Source: Sinomonas susongensis (GTDB taxonomy: Bacteria; Actinomycetota; Actinomycetes; Actinomycetales; Micrococcaceae). Taken from it: a stretch of 64,000 nucleotides of DNA. Made by a program: the position numbers and the translations under genes. This document shows positions 26,228 to 34,409 of the stretch, piece by piece. The DNA is taken from contig NZ_SSNH01000004.1 of assembly GCF_005877005.1 (NCBI RefSeq), forward strand, positions 62,001 through 126,000. Reading direction: 5' to 3'. The notes below the pieces were generated by a model that saw nothing but the letters and a program-made list of their open reading frames with translations, was not told the DNA's origin and ran no database searches. Within the stretch, counting starts at the first letter, position 1, and every line of letters begins with the position of its first letter.

Positions 26228-27163
26228 ATGGCGTTGGGCTTGGTATCGGCGGAAGTCGCGGACACATTTGAGAGACTGAACGGCATGAGTGAAGCGTGGC
26301 GCCCGTTCGGAGTCGAAGACGATGCCGCGGAGGAATACGAGGCGTTGGTCGACGGCGTTCCCGACTGGATGTTCACGTCGTTCTGGTCGTGGGTCTTCAG
26401 CGCTTTTCAGTATGCGGTGAATCCTGAGATGCCATACGAGATGGAACAAGACGTCGCGTTCGACCGCGTGCGCCTGATGCGGTTCGAGCGCAAGTGTCGC
26501 GTGATGGTGGGCTTCATCAACACCTCCACTGTCTCCTCCGCTCTCGATAGCATGCAGCGGGCGATTCAGCGCCGGAATCTCGAGCTTGTCCTCGCTGACT
26601 TCATCATTTCTGAGGATTACCCGTCACGTGCTGAGTCACTGGAGACGATCCTGCAGGAGGCCGGCTCGGTGTGGAAGGTCGGCGCGCGGGCCGGTAAGCC
26701 GGCCCTCGTCCGCCGGGTACCGGAAGCTGTTCAAGACGCGGCCGACCGGACAATCGCATCGTCGCGACATGCCGGCAAGCGCCTCGCTGAAGCCTGGTCG
26801 GCTACGTTCGGCATGCGCCCTGACCCGTCCCAGGCCTACGCTCTCGCGGTCAAGGCGGTGGAAGACGCCGCGATTCCGGTAGTCTGCCCGACGGCCCGCA
26901 ATGCCACGCTTGGCAAGGTCATCATCCAGATGCGCGACCAGAGGAATTGGTCCCTCCCGATGCAGCGGGACGACCCCGAAGTGACAAGCGGCGCAGCCCT
27001 CCTCGGCATGATGAAAATGCTATGGGCGGGGCATGCGGATCGTCACGGCGGACACGAAGCACAGCGGCTCGACATCACTCACGAGGAAGCTGAAGCCGCC
27101 GTCATGGCCGCCGTCACCCTCGTGCAGTGGTTCACTTCAGGAGCGGTAACCAGGCGCTCCTAG
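26228..27163 (+). CDS. HEPN/Abi_C-like protein (tentative)
   Basis: A protein of 311 residues from ATG 26228; ATG 26285 is an alternative, and the RBS is poor for both. The open frame continues upstream, but there it is only the antisense of the DUF4839 gene. The C-terminal 120 residues (AYALAVKAVEDAAIPVV, ATLGKVI, LWAGHADRHGGHE, EEAEAAVMAAVTLVQWF) have the layout of abortive-infection C-terminal (HEPN-type) domains, with the RHG element. If so, it may be an RNA-cleaving defence protein. The N-terminal half is unrecognised, and a strict Rx4-6H motif is not obvious. Confidence 0.5.
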   Translation: MALGLVSAEVADTFERLNGMSEAWRPFGVEDDAAEEYEALVDGVPDWMFTSFWSWVFSAFQYAVNPEMPYEMEQDVAFDRVRLMRFERKCRVMVGFINTSTVSSALDSMQRAIQRRNLELVLADFIISEDYPSRAESLETILQEAGSVWKVGARAGKPALVRRVPEAVQDAADRTIASSRHAGKRLAEAWSATFGMRPDPSQAYALAVKAVEDAAIPVVCPTARNATLGKVIIQMRDQRNWSLPMQRDDPEVTSGAALLGMMKMLWAGHADRHGGHEAQRLDITHEEAEAAVMAAVTLVQWFTSGAVTRRS

Positions 27164-27462
27164 CGCGGCCCGCTCGGCGCGATGACACGCCGCGAGACGT
27201 GCTTGGCTTCGGTCCAGAGGTTCCGTGCTCCCACGAAGTACTCCTTGGGCCACTTGATCTGGATGAGCACGTGCTCTCGAGTCCAGGCGAGGGCGAAGCC
27301 CGGCATCGTGGTGGGGGATAACGACGAGTCCACCACGCTCACTTCGACCCACACCGGAAGCGCCTTCTGCGGCCGGTAGACGGAAGCCTGGCCGATCGCA
27401 TCCTCGGGCACTTCCGCCGGCTCAGGGGCAGGTGGCCCTACTTCGTTGAGCCCTCCCACCAT
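27160..27462 (-). CDS. Hypothetical protein
   Basis: A 100-residue protein whose C-terminal half (VWVEVSVVDSSLSPTTMPGF, then ALAWTREHVLIQIKWPKEYF) looks like a real folded beta-rich segment, with a Pro/Glu-rich N-terminus. The 3' end overlaps the stop of the convergent HEPN-like gene by four bases. No family is recognised. Confidence 0.55.
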   Translation of the reverse strand: MVGGLNEVGPPAPEPAEVPEDAIGQASVYRPQKALPVWVEVSVVDSSLSPTTMPGFALAWTREHVLIQIKWPKEYFVGARNLWTEAKHVSRRVIAPSGPR

Positions 27463-27489
27463 GCCTCAAGGATCGCACATATGTTCGAA

Positions 27490-28038
27490 TCACATGCCGC
27501 AGGAAGCGGCAGCGTCTGAGGAGAGGCCGAGCTTGACACGGACGGCTTGGGCCTTGGCAGCTCCGCCGGAGTCCTTCCACCCGTTCCATGCCGTGGTGAG
27601 CCCTTGCTGGTCGACCTGGCTCGCCAGTGCGTTCGCGCTCGCGATGTCGGTGTAGAGGTCGTTTACGAACGCATCAACGTCGCCTTTGATGAGTGATGGC
27701 CAGGCAAGAGGCGGATTGGCGAGTGCCCTCGCAGCCGTGGCGAGACCATCACGATAGGCGCCGGCTGCGGACTTCTCTGCCTGCACGTTCAGTGGGTTGG
27801 CTGTGAACGCTGCGTTCAGCGGCATGATGAGCCGGTTAGCCGGGCAGATGCTATCGAGGAAGTACTTGCCTGCCGCCTGGGTGCTCAGTGCCGTCGGTGT
27901 GGGAGTTGGGGTGGGGGTCGGCGAAGGCGACGATGCGACGGGCGCTGTTGGGGTCGAGGCAGACTCTGGATGCGGCGAGCCGCAACCGGCCACAGCGATC
28001 AGACATGCCATAGACATGACGAGACCAAGCTTCTTCAC
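27490..28038 (-). CDS. Putative lipoprotein
   Basis: A protein of 182 residues from GTG 28038 (RBS GGGGGA). The signal peptide KKLGLVMSMACLIAVAGC ends in a lipobox (AVAGC), with Cys about residue 18. A low-complexity Ser/Thr/Pro linker contains six Thr-Pro dipeptides in a row, and a helical domain with two further cysteines follows (SICPANRL and AASCGM). It is predicted to be anchored on the outer face of the membrane. The linker style is shared with the lipoprotein at 30093. Confidence 0.7.
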   Translation of the reverse strand: MKKLGLVMSMACLIAVAGCGSPHPESASTPTAPVASSPSPTPTPTPTPTALSTQAAGKYFLDSICPANRLIMPLNAAFTANPLNVQAEKSAAGAYRDGLATAARALANPPLAWPSLIKGDVDAFVNDLYTDIASANALASQVDQQGLTTAWNGWKDSGGAAKAQAVRVKLGLSSDAAASCGM

Positions 28039-28235
28039 TTGTATTCCCCCATTTTGGAGCGATTGGACCTGTCCAACCATATCCCGACGTCCAGGCAAGG
28101 ATCAGGCGCGCGAATCGCTGTTGATCCGCCCCAGTAGTCGCCCGGAAATCGAGTACCGCCCAAGTGGTGCACCGCTGTCTCGGGCGTGCGAGCGTAGGAC
28201 AACCAAATCCAGTATCGGCCATGGGGAGTATCGGA

Positions 28236-28607
28236 ATGGAAACTGAAGCTGTCCTGACGTTCACCTCGCACATCGAAGGCAAGAACGCGAAGGTACACGT
28301 CTACCGTGACCGGATCGAGTGGGGAAAGAACCGGCATGTCATCAACCGGGCAGCGGGTCAGGCCGGCCGCGCTGTCCTCGCTGGGAGCACGTTTGGTCTC
28401 TCGCTTTTGGGGGGCGGCGTCAGCAAAGTAGCCTCCCCGGACATGATCCCGATGCGGCAGATAACCGGCGTGACGACGAAGCGGGACGGCCTGATCAACT
28501 CCAAGGTCTGCGTGATCACGAGCGGCGACACCATCGAGTTCCGCGTCTCCCACGGCGATGCTGCGAATATCAAGAACGTCATCTCGCAGCTCATGCTGGC
28601 GGTCTGA
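28236..28607 (+). CDS. Bacterial PH-like domain protein (tentative)
   Basis: A protein of 123 residues from ATG 28236 (RBS GGGGAG; an ATG at 28221 is also in frame). The pattern of strands AVLTFTSHIEGKNAKVHVYRDRIEW, a Gly-rich helix (AGSTFGLSLLGGG), then PMRQITGVTTKRDG, VCVITSGDTIEFRVSHG and a final helix resembles bacterial pleckstrin-homology-like domains. The function is unknown. Confidence 0.55.
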   Translation: METEAVLTFTSHIEGKNAKVHVYRDRIEWGKNRHVINRAAGQAGRAVLAGSTFGLSLLGGGVSKVASPDMIPMRQITGVTTKRDGLINSKVCVITSGDTIEFRVSHGDAANIKNVISQLMLAV

Positions 28608-28822
28608 GCGACTGGACGCGACACACGTTCACTCCGGGACGTCGACGCCGTACTTCCACGCCAGGCCGCGGATGTCCTGGGGTCGATTACCAGATGAAGA
28701 TCTTGGATCGGAGTTCAACTACGTCCCGCTGTCTTTCGCTCCTCGTGTGACAATGACCCCAGACGGCACGCCTGACGCGACCGGCTGGGGTCTATTCGTT
28801 GTTCTGTGCCGATGGAGTTCAG

Positions 28823-29926
28823 ATGTCCCGCTTTTCGCCGCGATCGCTCATCGCACCGCTCGCACTCCTGGCACTGACGACCACTTCTCTGACGGGATGC
28901 TCGCCGTCATCGACGACGACAGCATCAAGCTCACCGACGCAGAATGCGGCCGACAACAGCGTCGGCGGCTGGGTCGGCACCGCCCAAGGCGCGGCAATGT
29001 TCCTTCAGTGGACGCGCAACGGCAACAGCGTCACGGGCAGCCTGGTCGAGACGAACGTTCAGTCGAGCGACAACACCAAGACGCAGAACTACAACGACTC
29101 GTTTACAGGGACGATCTCGGGCAGCAGCGCGACCCTCACCTTCAGCGGCCTGCTGGGCGCATCTTCCAACCTCTCGGCTTCCCTTCAGGGAGGCAACATC
29201 ATCATGTCCTTCCCCCAGAGCAACGGCACGATCGACACGGTCACAATGACGCCGGGCACCGTCGCCCAGTACAACAAGGACGTCTCGAGCCTCGACGGGC
29301 AGGCGCAGGCCAATGCGCAGGCGTCCGCCAGTGCAGCCGCCGCGGCGGCTCAGGCAAGCGCGAGTGCGGCGGCAGAGGAGGCGTTCCAGCAGCGGGTGAA
29401 CAGCGAGCAGCAACAGGCGAGCAGCGATCTCGCCTCGCTCCAGCACGACGACGACTTCACGCCTGGGCTGAAGACGATGGAGGGTGATCTCACGCAGACC
29501 GATGCGGACCTTCAGCGCACGCAGACCGATGCCGCCAAGGGTGGCGGGGACCAATGCCTCAACGCCAGCACGACGGTGTACAACGACGCGGCAACCACGG
29601 TCTACAACGACGTGCAGACCAACCTCTACAACCATTCACTCAATCTTGAGAATCAGGCCCAGACGGTCCGTCAGGAGATCTCCAGTCTCCAGAGCGACCT
29701 CCAGGCGCTTGAGAACGAGGGGGCGACCGGCCCCTCAGAAGCGCCGAGCGAAATTAGTGGGGCGAACGCGGCGATTGCCGGCGCGGTAGCAGCGGCCAAC
29801 CAACACATTGACCAGGGCAACGCTTACGTGGCAACGGCCTACCAGGTGGCCAATAGCGTTGCCACCGGGTCATGTGCTGGGATGGGGCCGGGCAACCCGC
29901 CCGAGCCGGTGAAGCACATCAGCTGA
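28823..29926 (+). CDS. Putative lipoprotein with coiled coils
   Basis: A protein of 367 residues from ATG 28823, preceded by GGAG. The signal peptide ends in SLTGC. A Ser/Thr linker is followed by a beta-rich domain of about 100 residues (GGWVGTAQGAAMFLQWTRNG, GSLVETN, FTGTISGSSATLTFSGLLG). A long Ala/Gln-rich helical part then carries the repeat-like ASASAAAAAAQASASAAAEE, and a coiled coil (QTVRQEISSLQSDLQALENE) lies near the end. It is a probable surface-anchored protein; its function is unknown. Confidence 0.7.
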   Translation: MSRFSPRSLIAPLALLALTTTSLTGCSPSSTTTASSSPTQNAADNSVGGWVGTAQGAAMFLQWTRNGNSVTGSLVETNVQSSDNTKTQNYNDSFTGTISGSSATLTFSGLLGASSNLSASLQGGNIIMSFPQSNGTIDTVTMTPGTVAQYNKDVSSLDGQAQANAQASASAAAAAAQASASAAAEEAFQQRVNSEQQQASSDLASLQHDDDFTPGLKTMEGDLTQTDADLQRTQTDAAKGGGDQCLNASTTVYNDAATTVYNDVQTNLYNHSLNLENQAQTVRQEISSLQSDLQALENEGATGPSEAPSEISGANAAIAGAVAAANQHIDQGNAYVATAYQVANSVATGSCAGMGPGNPPEPVKHIS

Positions 29927-30092
29927 CCGGGTTCGTAACGCGTCTTTTACGTGTCCAAGCTGTGATACGTTCGCTCTACTTATTCCGTTCGCAGTCGCAC
30001 CCACTGTTCAACGAGTATTGAAGCCGCAAGGCTCTCTTTGCTATGCCATGACCTCTTTTGGATGCGACCGTGCATTCATAAGGGGGACTCCT

Positions 30093-30614
30093 ATGAAGAG
30101 GCTTATTTGCGGTGCCGTCGCCGGCACCGCGCTTTTCGCCCTGACGGCGTGCGGCGGCACTTCGCAGGCCTCTGCTCCGGCATCCAGTGCGAGCGCCTCG
30201 CCGTCACCGACGCCAACGCCGACCGCAAGCACGTCGACGACGACCCAGGTCGCCTCAGCGATCTACAGCGCCCGTCAGTCGTTTATGAAGGCTGCCTCCG
30301 ACTGGGACAGCAACGAGTGCTCAATGGTGCTCCCGACGGGGCAGACGGGGATCACGCCCGGTCTCTGTGTCGCTGACCTCTCGATCATGAACTCGTCGGG
30401 GCAGACGATCGTCCTTCAGCTCGACGGGGTGAAGCCTTGGCCCTCGGAACTCTCTGACCTGGCAACCAGCACGCGCTCATATGTGAACCAGGCCGCGGGC
30501 CTCGCCAACACGACGGACTACTCGTCGACCAACATGCAGACCTTCGACACGGCGCGGCTCTTCGCCTTCAACAAGCTTCAGTCATGGGCGCCGTACATGG
30601 GGAGCGGGAGCTAG
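30093..30614 (+). CDS. Putative lipoprotein
   Basis: A 173-residue protein. MKRLICGAVAGTALFALTAC is a lipoprotein signal peptide (lipobox LTAC), followed by a Ser/Pro/Thr linker and a domain with two more cysteines (NECSMVLP and GLCVADL). AGGGGGAC lies ahead of ATG 30093. It belongs to the island lipoprotein series on the plus strand. Confidence 0.7.
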   Translation: MKRLICGAVAGTALFALTACGGTSQASAPASSASASPSPTPTPTASTSTTTQVASAIYSARQSFMKAASDWDSNECSMVLPTGQTGITPGLCVADLSIMNSSGQTIVLQLDGVKPWPSELSDLATSTRSYVNQAAGLANTTDYSSTNMQTFDTARLFAFNKLQSWAPYMGSGS

Positions 30615-30680
30615 AAGCAGCGGCTCAACCTGAATGCCGGCCATCTCTTGGCTGTTATCACAACATGATGGGGAAAGCAC

Positions 30681-31076
30681 TTGAAGAAAATCGCAATGGC
30701 CACCCTCTGCGTGGCCGCTCTCTCGCTTACCGGATGCGCACCGTCCACCTTCGCGGCGAAGGGGACCATTACGGTGACCGGCAGCGTGACCAACTACCAA
30801 ACGGACAATGATCCGCAGTGCCACGGTTATAACGGGTTCGACGACATGCAGCACGGCGCCCAAGTCACCATCTCCGCCGATGGAAAGACGGTCGCTGTGG
30901 GGAGCTTGGACCAAGGCGTGTCAGGCGATGGGAACACCAGCTGCACGTTCAGTTTCTCCATCGCGGATGAGCCGGGCGGCAGCAAGTTCTACAGCGTCGA
31001 GGTCACCCATCGAGGCGCGATGCAGTACTCCGAAGACCAGCTGAAGAGTGGGGTCGGCCTGTCGCTGGGCTCATGA
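30681..31076 (+). CDS. Putative lipoprotein
   Basis: A protein of 131 residues from TTG 30681 (RBS GGGGAAA). The signal peptide MKKIAMATLCVAALSLTGC carries the lipobox LTGC. The mature part (GTITVTGSVTNYQTDNDPQC, a DMQHGAQVTISADGKTVAVG segment and CTFSFSIADEPGGSKFYSVE) is beta-rich with two cysteines that could form a disulfide. The function is unknown. Confidence 0.7.
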   Translation: MKKIAMATLCVAALSLTGCAPSTFAAKGTITVTGSVTNYQTDNDPQCHGYNGFDDMQHGAQVTISADGKTVAVGSLDQGVSGDGNTSCTFSFSIADEPGGSKFYSVEVTHRGAMQYSEDQLKSGVGLSLGS

Positions 31077-31271
31077 CGAACGGTACGTGACCTAAGGGGA
31101 TTGGATCAGGGCGACGAGCGGTGTTGCAACTCGCTTGCCCAATCCTTGGACATGTACGCCAAAGGGACGACCTATGCCATAACATCAGCGTGACGTCCGC
31201 GGCGGTCCGCCCCGACGGAGGGGCGCTTGAAGCAGTCCGAGTGCCGATAAACCTGCCTTGAAGGGGGAGCC

Positions 31272-32027
31272 ATGGGCTACACCGAGCACCGGATTCTTCA
31301 CACGAACAAAAAGCAGCTGAAGGTCCAGAAGCAGATCGCTGCCAACACTGCGGCCCAGGTGCAGATCCAGCGCCAGCAGCAGCGTCAGCAGCTCGAGATC
31401 CAAAAGCAGCAGCTCGAGATCCAGCGCCAACAGATGCTGATTTCTGAACGTCACCGTCTCGATTCACTTGCGGCTACTCATGTCGCTGAAGGCACGATGA
31501 CGCGTCCCCAAGCTGACGAGTTCGTCGAGCTTGAGATGGTGAACTTTGCGGTGCCACCAGCGCAGCCCAGGCTCAGGGTTAGGCCGGCAGGGATACTTTC
31601 TGCGGGAGGGAATGACAGGGAAAGCCTCAAGATGAATCTGGCCGGCTGGTATAAGGACGATGCCATCGCCCGGTATTGGGACGGGGCGCGGTGGACACTC
31701 CAGACCATGCCGCTAGAGCAGGCGAAAGCGCTCGTTCGTCGAGAGTGGGAGGCCGCTGGAGATGCGGCCGCAGCGAGCGGCGCCCCGCTGAAGTCCCGCA
31801 AGGTGGCTGGGCTCCTTGCGATCTTCCTGGGCTGTTTCGGCATTCACCGCATGTATCTCGGGAGTGGAGCCCTCGGCTTTCTTCTCCTGCTCTTCTGCCT
31901 CTTGACGAGCTTCTTCCTCTTCGGAGTCCCGTCCCTGATCATTGGGATCGTCGACGGGGTCAAGATCCTTCGGGGTGTGAACCCAGAATTCCAGCGGGAT
32001 TCTCGAGGGCTTCCTCTACGCGCCTAA
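31272..32027 (+). CDS. DUF2510-TM2 domain membrane protein
   Basis: A 251-residue protein. Residues about 13-62 are a Gln-rich coiled coil with the repeat QQLEIQKQQLEIQRQQ. Residues about 122-143 (AGWYKDDAIARYWDGARWT) are a DUF2510 Trp motif. A TM2 domain from about 173 (KSRKVAGLLAIFLGCFGIHRMYLG, then two hydrophobic helices) follows. The GGGGGA RBS supports ATG 31272. DUF2510 with TM2 is common in Actinobacteria; the role is unknown. Confidence 0.75.
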   Translation: MGYTEHRILHTNKKQLKVQKQIAANTAAQVQIQRQQQRQQLEIQKQQLEIQRQQMLISERHRLDSLAATHVAEGTMTRPQADEFVELEMVNFAVPPAQPRLRVRPAGILSAGGNDRESLKMNLAGWYKDDAIARYWDGARWTLQTMPLEQAKALVRREWEAAGDAAAASGAPLKSRKVAGLLAIFLGCFGIHRMYLGSGALGFLLLLFCLLTSFFLFGVPSLIIGIVDGVKILRGVNPEFQRDSRGLPLRA

Positions 32028-32068
32028 GTCGGCGAGATGCTCGGTCATGTATGCGAGGGAGATACGAA

Positions 32069-32305
32069 TTGAAGCAGAAGCTGATCTCCGCGACGATCGC
32101 CGGCGTGACGGTCCTGGCCCTCACCGGATGCGTCGGTTCAACCCAAGCGGCGCCGGCGACAGTTACCGTGACCGCGACTCCTCCTCCGGCCCTCTCTCAA
32201 CCGCCTGCGCCAGCAACGCCTTCAGCCGTGGTCAACGCTGCTCCCGCTCCATCTGCCGTCGCCACGGCGCCGGAGCAGCCGAAGCCGGCGTACACACGCC
32301 TATGA
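32069..32305 (+). CDS. Lipoprotein-like signal and linker ORF
   Basis: A protein of 78 residues from TTG 32069 (RBS AGGGAGA; an ATG at 32051 is also in frame). The signal LKQKLISATIAGVTVLALTGC has a perfect lipobox, followed only by a Pro/Ala/Thr-rich linker and the end PKPAYTRL. There is no folded domain. The stop overlaps the ATG of the next ORF (ATGA). It may be the front half of one lipoprotein split by a frameshift, with the globular half at 32302. Confidence 0.55.
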   Translation: MKQKLISATIAGVTVLALTGCVGSTQAAPATVTVTATPPPALSQPPAPATPSAVVNAAPAPSAVATAPEQPKPAYTRL

Positions 32306-32640
32306 CCTTGAAGCTGGCGTACAACGAGACGATCATCGAATGCGTCAGCGACCCGAGTGACAAGGGAAAGGTGTTCAACCTCCTGGACGGTGACACCGAG
32401 ATTGAGACCGTCATGAATCAGAATGAGGATCTTTACGGGGTGACCAACGCGATAAGTCCGTCCCAGCTTGGCTGTCTGTTCAAATACCTCGGGATTTCCT
32501 TGCAAGTAGCCAGCAACATCCTTCATTGCCAGCCTGGTGCCGCGACACAGACCACCACTGAAGGAAACCTTGATTACGCGTGGAAGTGCACCAGCAGAGA
32601 GCTTGGCTTAGTCGTCAAGGTTAACAATCCCGGAACCTAG
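32302..32640 (+). CDS. Hypothetical globular protein, possible second half of the split lipoprotein
   Basis: A 112-residue protein, MTLKLAYNETIIECVSDPSD and onward, with four cysteines (IECVSD, GCLFKYL, LHCQPG, KCTSREL). It overlaps the preceding lipoprotein-signal ORF by four bases. It has no signal of its own. Fusion of the two would give a normal lipoprotein layout of signal, linker and Cys-containing domain. Either a frameshift mutation or translational coupling explains the arrangement. Confidence 0.5.
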   Translation: MTLKLAYNETIIECVSDPSDKGKVFNLLDGDTEIETVMNQNEDLYGVTNAISPSQLGCLFKYLGISLQVASNILHCQPGAATQTTTEGNLDYAWKCTSRELGLVVKVNNPGT

Positions 32641-32663
32641 CGAGCGCCTCCGCGGCCTACTAA

Positions 32664-32703
32664 CAGAACGACCCCTGGCGGATTATCGCTGGGGGTCGTT
32701 CTG
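32664..32703 (+). terminator. Hairpin terminator after the lipoprotein series
   Basis: CAGAACGACCCC and GGGGTCGTTCTG form a perfect 12-bp stem with a 16-base loop, 24 bases after the preceding stop. It ends the plus-strand series 30093-32640. The gap to 32899 shows nothing else. Confidence 0.8.
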
Positions 32704-32898
32704 CGTGGGTTGCTTAGCATCCCCTGCCACAGGACGTTGCCTCTTTCTTATCGCATAATCTACCTTCGGTTTCAAGGCCCGCCGCTTTTCTGCCAGCGTG
32801 GGCTCGAAATGGCGTGTGTTCGTTTCAGGTACGGCATGGTGTTTGTTTAGCAGGTCTGAGAGGTTTATATGGCCTCATAATCGCACGAATGCGTCTAA

Positions 32899-33084
32899 AT
32901 GTATCTCCCCGCCTATAGCGTCGACTACATCCTCCAAGCGATCGTCGATCGGTCCTCCCTCGAGCCAGCTGGCATCCTGCGGATGCTGGCTGACCACATC
33001 ATCGAGGGGGAGAGCTTCGCAGACGCCGCTTGCCGCTTGGCAATTGACCTGATCAAGAGCGGCGTAATCGAGGGCGCGGCGTGA
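32899..33084 (+). CDS. Small hypothetical protein
   Basis: A 61-residue helical protein, MYLPAYSVDYILQAIVDRSS and onward, ending IKSGVIEGAA. No good RBS is visible. Its stop overlaps the start of the next gene by four bases (GTGA), which supports both as real and co-translated. The function is unknown. Confidence 0.5.
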   Translation: MYLPAYSVDYILQAIVDRSSLEPAGILRMLADHIIEGESFADAACRLAIDLIKSGVIEGAA

Positions 33085-33317
33085 TCGACGCTGCCACCTT
33101 GCGTAAGGGTCTCGCCCAAGGGATCAGCAACGCCGAGCGCACAAAGCTCGACGACAGCCGGCCGATGGTCGCGGGCTGCGCTCATCCGCTCCAGACCTAT
33201 CGCCAAACCGTTGTCCCAACGAACGCCCGGTTCAAAGGCGCCGGTGCTCACTTCATCGTGAAGGCTTGTGTCACTTGCCGGACGAAGCGCGCCGTCGACT
33301 ACGTGGTGGAGCGCTGA
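33081..33317 (+). CDS. Small hypothetical protein with a CxxC pair
   Basis: A protein of 78 residues from GTG 33081. GCAHPLQTYRQT and KACVTCRTKRAVDY bring a Cys-x-His and a Cys-x2-Cys together, a plausible single zinc site. It is coupled to the 61-residue ORF upstream. The function is unknown. Confidence 0.5.
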   Translation: MIDAATLRKGLAQGISNAERTKLDDSRPMVAGCAHPLQTYRQTVVPTNARFKGAGAHFIVKACVTCRTKRAVDYVVER

Positions 33318-33477
33318 CGGATAGCTCCCACCACCGATCTTCGACATATCTGCGAATACTTGTCTTTCACATGTCAAATTGAAAGGATGACGCTTGCCGC
33401 AAGCGGGACCTGACGTCGTCGAAAACATGGGGGTGCCGGCCGGCGTATCTGCTTCATACGAGTAGGGGGTCCCTGAC

Positions 33478-34293
33478 ATGACCGAACTGAGCGAAGAACG
33501 CCCCGCCGAGGCTGAGAGTACGCCGGAAGCGCCGAGCACACCGGTTGTCGAACAGCCTGTCGTCGACACCGGACAGACCGAGCCCGTCCCTGTGGAGCCA
33601 AGCCAAGAGCCGCCAGCAGGTGATGAGCCATCGGTCACAGACGCTCCCATCGTGGATGGCGCGTCGAGCACCGCGCCGTGGCCCCCGATGCCACCACAGC
33701 CTCCAGTCGCCACGCGCAAGCGGCCCGGCAAGCTGCGCAGTGTCCCTCGCCGGGCCTGGATCACCGTAGGCGCTCTCTTCGTCGCGGGCGGTGTGATCGG
33801 CGCCCTTATCGGAGTTGCTGCCCAGCCTGACCCGACGACGAGCAAGGCGTACGTCGCGCTCCAGAGTGCTGCCGCGAGCCAGAGCTCCCAGATTGTCGAT
33901 CAGAATGGGACGATCCAGAACCTTCGCTCTCAGGTCGACTCCAATTCTTCACAGGCTGCTGCTCTTTCGGCTGCACAGGCGTCGGTCGCTGCCCAGGCAT
34001 CAGCGGTGGCGTCTGAGCAGGCGGCTGTACAGTCCGCACAGGCTGTGGTCGTTCAGAACCAGATCCCCGCAGGTGAATACGTTGTTGGTAAGGACGTGAA
34101 GGCCGGGACGTATCGCAGCAACGGTCCTGATGGCAGCAATGGTGCCGGCTGCTTCTACGAGTGGCGAGCGGGAACTGATGCCAACGCCTCGATCATCGAC
34201 AACAACATCTCTCAGGGAGCCGCGACGGCGACACTGACCGACGGTCAAGTGTTCCGTACCGATGGTTGCCAGCCATGGAACAAGGTCGGCTGA
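33478..34293 (+). CDS. Membrane-anchored protein with an extracytoplasmic domain
   Basis: A 271-residue protein. Residues 1-80 are acidic and Pro-rich. A basic patch (RKRPGKLRSVPRRA) precedes a transmembrane helix at about 93-114. An Ala/Gln/Ser-rich coiled coil follows to about 190. The C-terminal domain IPAGEYVVGKDVKAGTYRSNG, with two cysteines (GCFYEW and DGCQPW), is a module often attached to actinobacterial surface proteins. GGGGGT precedes ATG 33478. The function is unknown. Confidence 0.7.
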   Translation: MTELSEERPAEAESTPEAPSTPVVEQPVVDTGQTEPVPVEPSQEPPAGDEPSVTDAPIVDGASSTAPWPPMPPQPPVATRKRPGKLRSVPRRAWITVGALFVAGGVIGALIGVAAQPDPTTSKAYVALQSAAASQSSQIVDQNGTIQNLRSQVDSNSSQAAALSAAQASVAAQASAVASEQAAVQSAQAVVVQNQIPAGEYVVGKDVKAGTYRSNGPDGSNGAGCFYEWRAGTDANASIIDNNISQGAATATLTDGQVFRTDGCQPWNKVG

Positions 34294-34315
34294 TGCCAAG
34301 GTAACGCCAAAAGGT

Positions 34316-34349
34316 GAGGCCCACAGTGACGAAAAAGGCTGTGGGCCTC
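34316..34349 (+). terminator. Hairpin terminator
   Basis: GAGGCCCACAG and CTGTGGGCCTC form a perfect 11-bp stem with a 12-base loop, shortly after the stop of the 271-residue protein gene. Confidence 0.8.
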
Positions 34350-34371
34350 ATTCATGTCTAGAGTGCGGAAC

Positions 34372-34394
34372 TTCGGGCTTCACCCGTTTGATGC
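34372..34394. repeat. Short direct repeat flanking the nuclease gene, left copy
   Basis: These 23 bases match 35462-35484 at 21 positions (starting TTCGGGCTTCAC, ending TTGATGC). The two copies bracket the nuclease gene at 34410-35375. Read on the minus strand, both encode IKRVKPE near a stop codon, as if the gene had been inserted into or copied with a 3' coding end. Confidence 0.6.
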
Positions 34395-34409
34395 CTGGGG
34401 TATGTGCGC

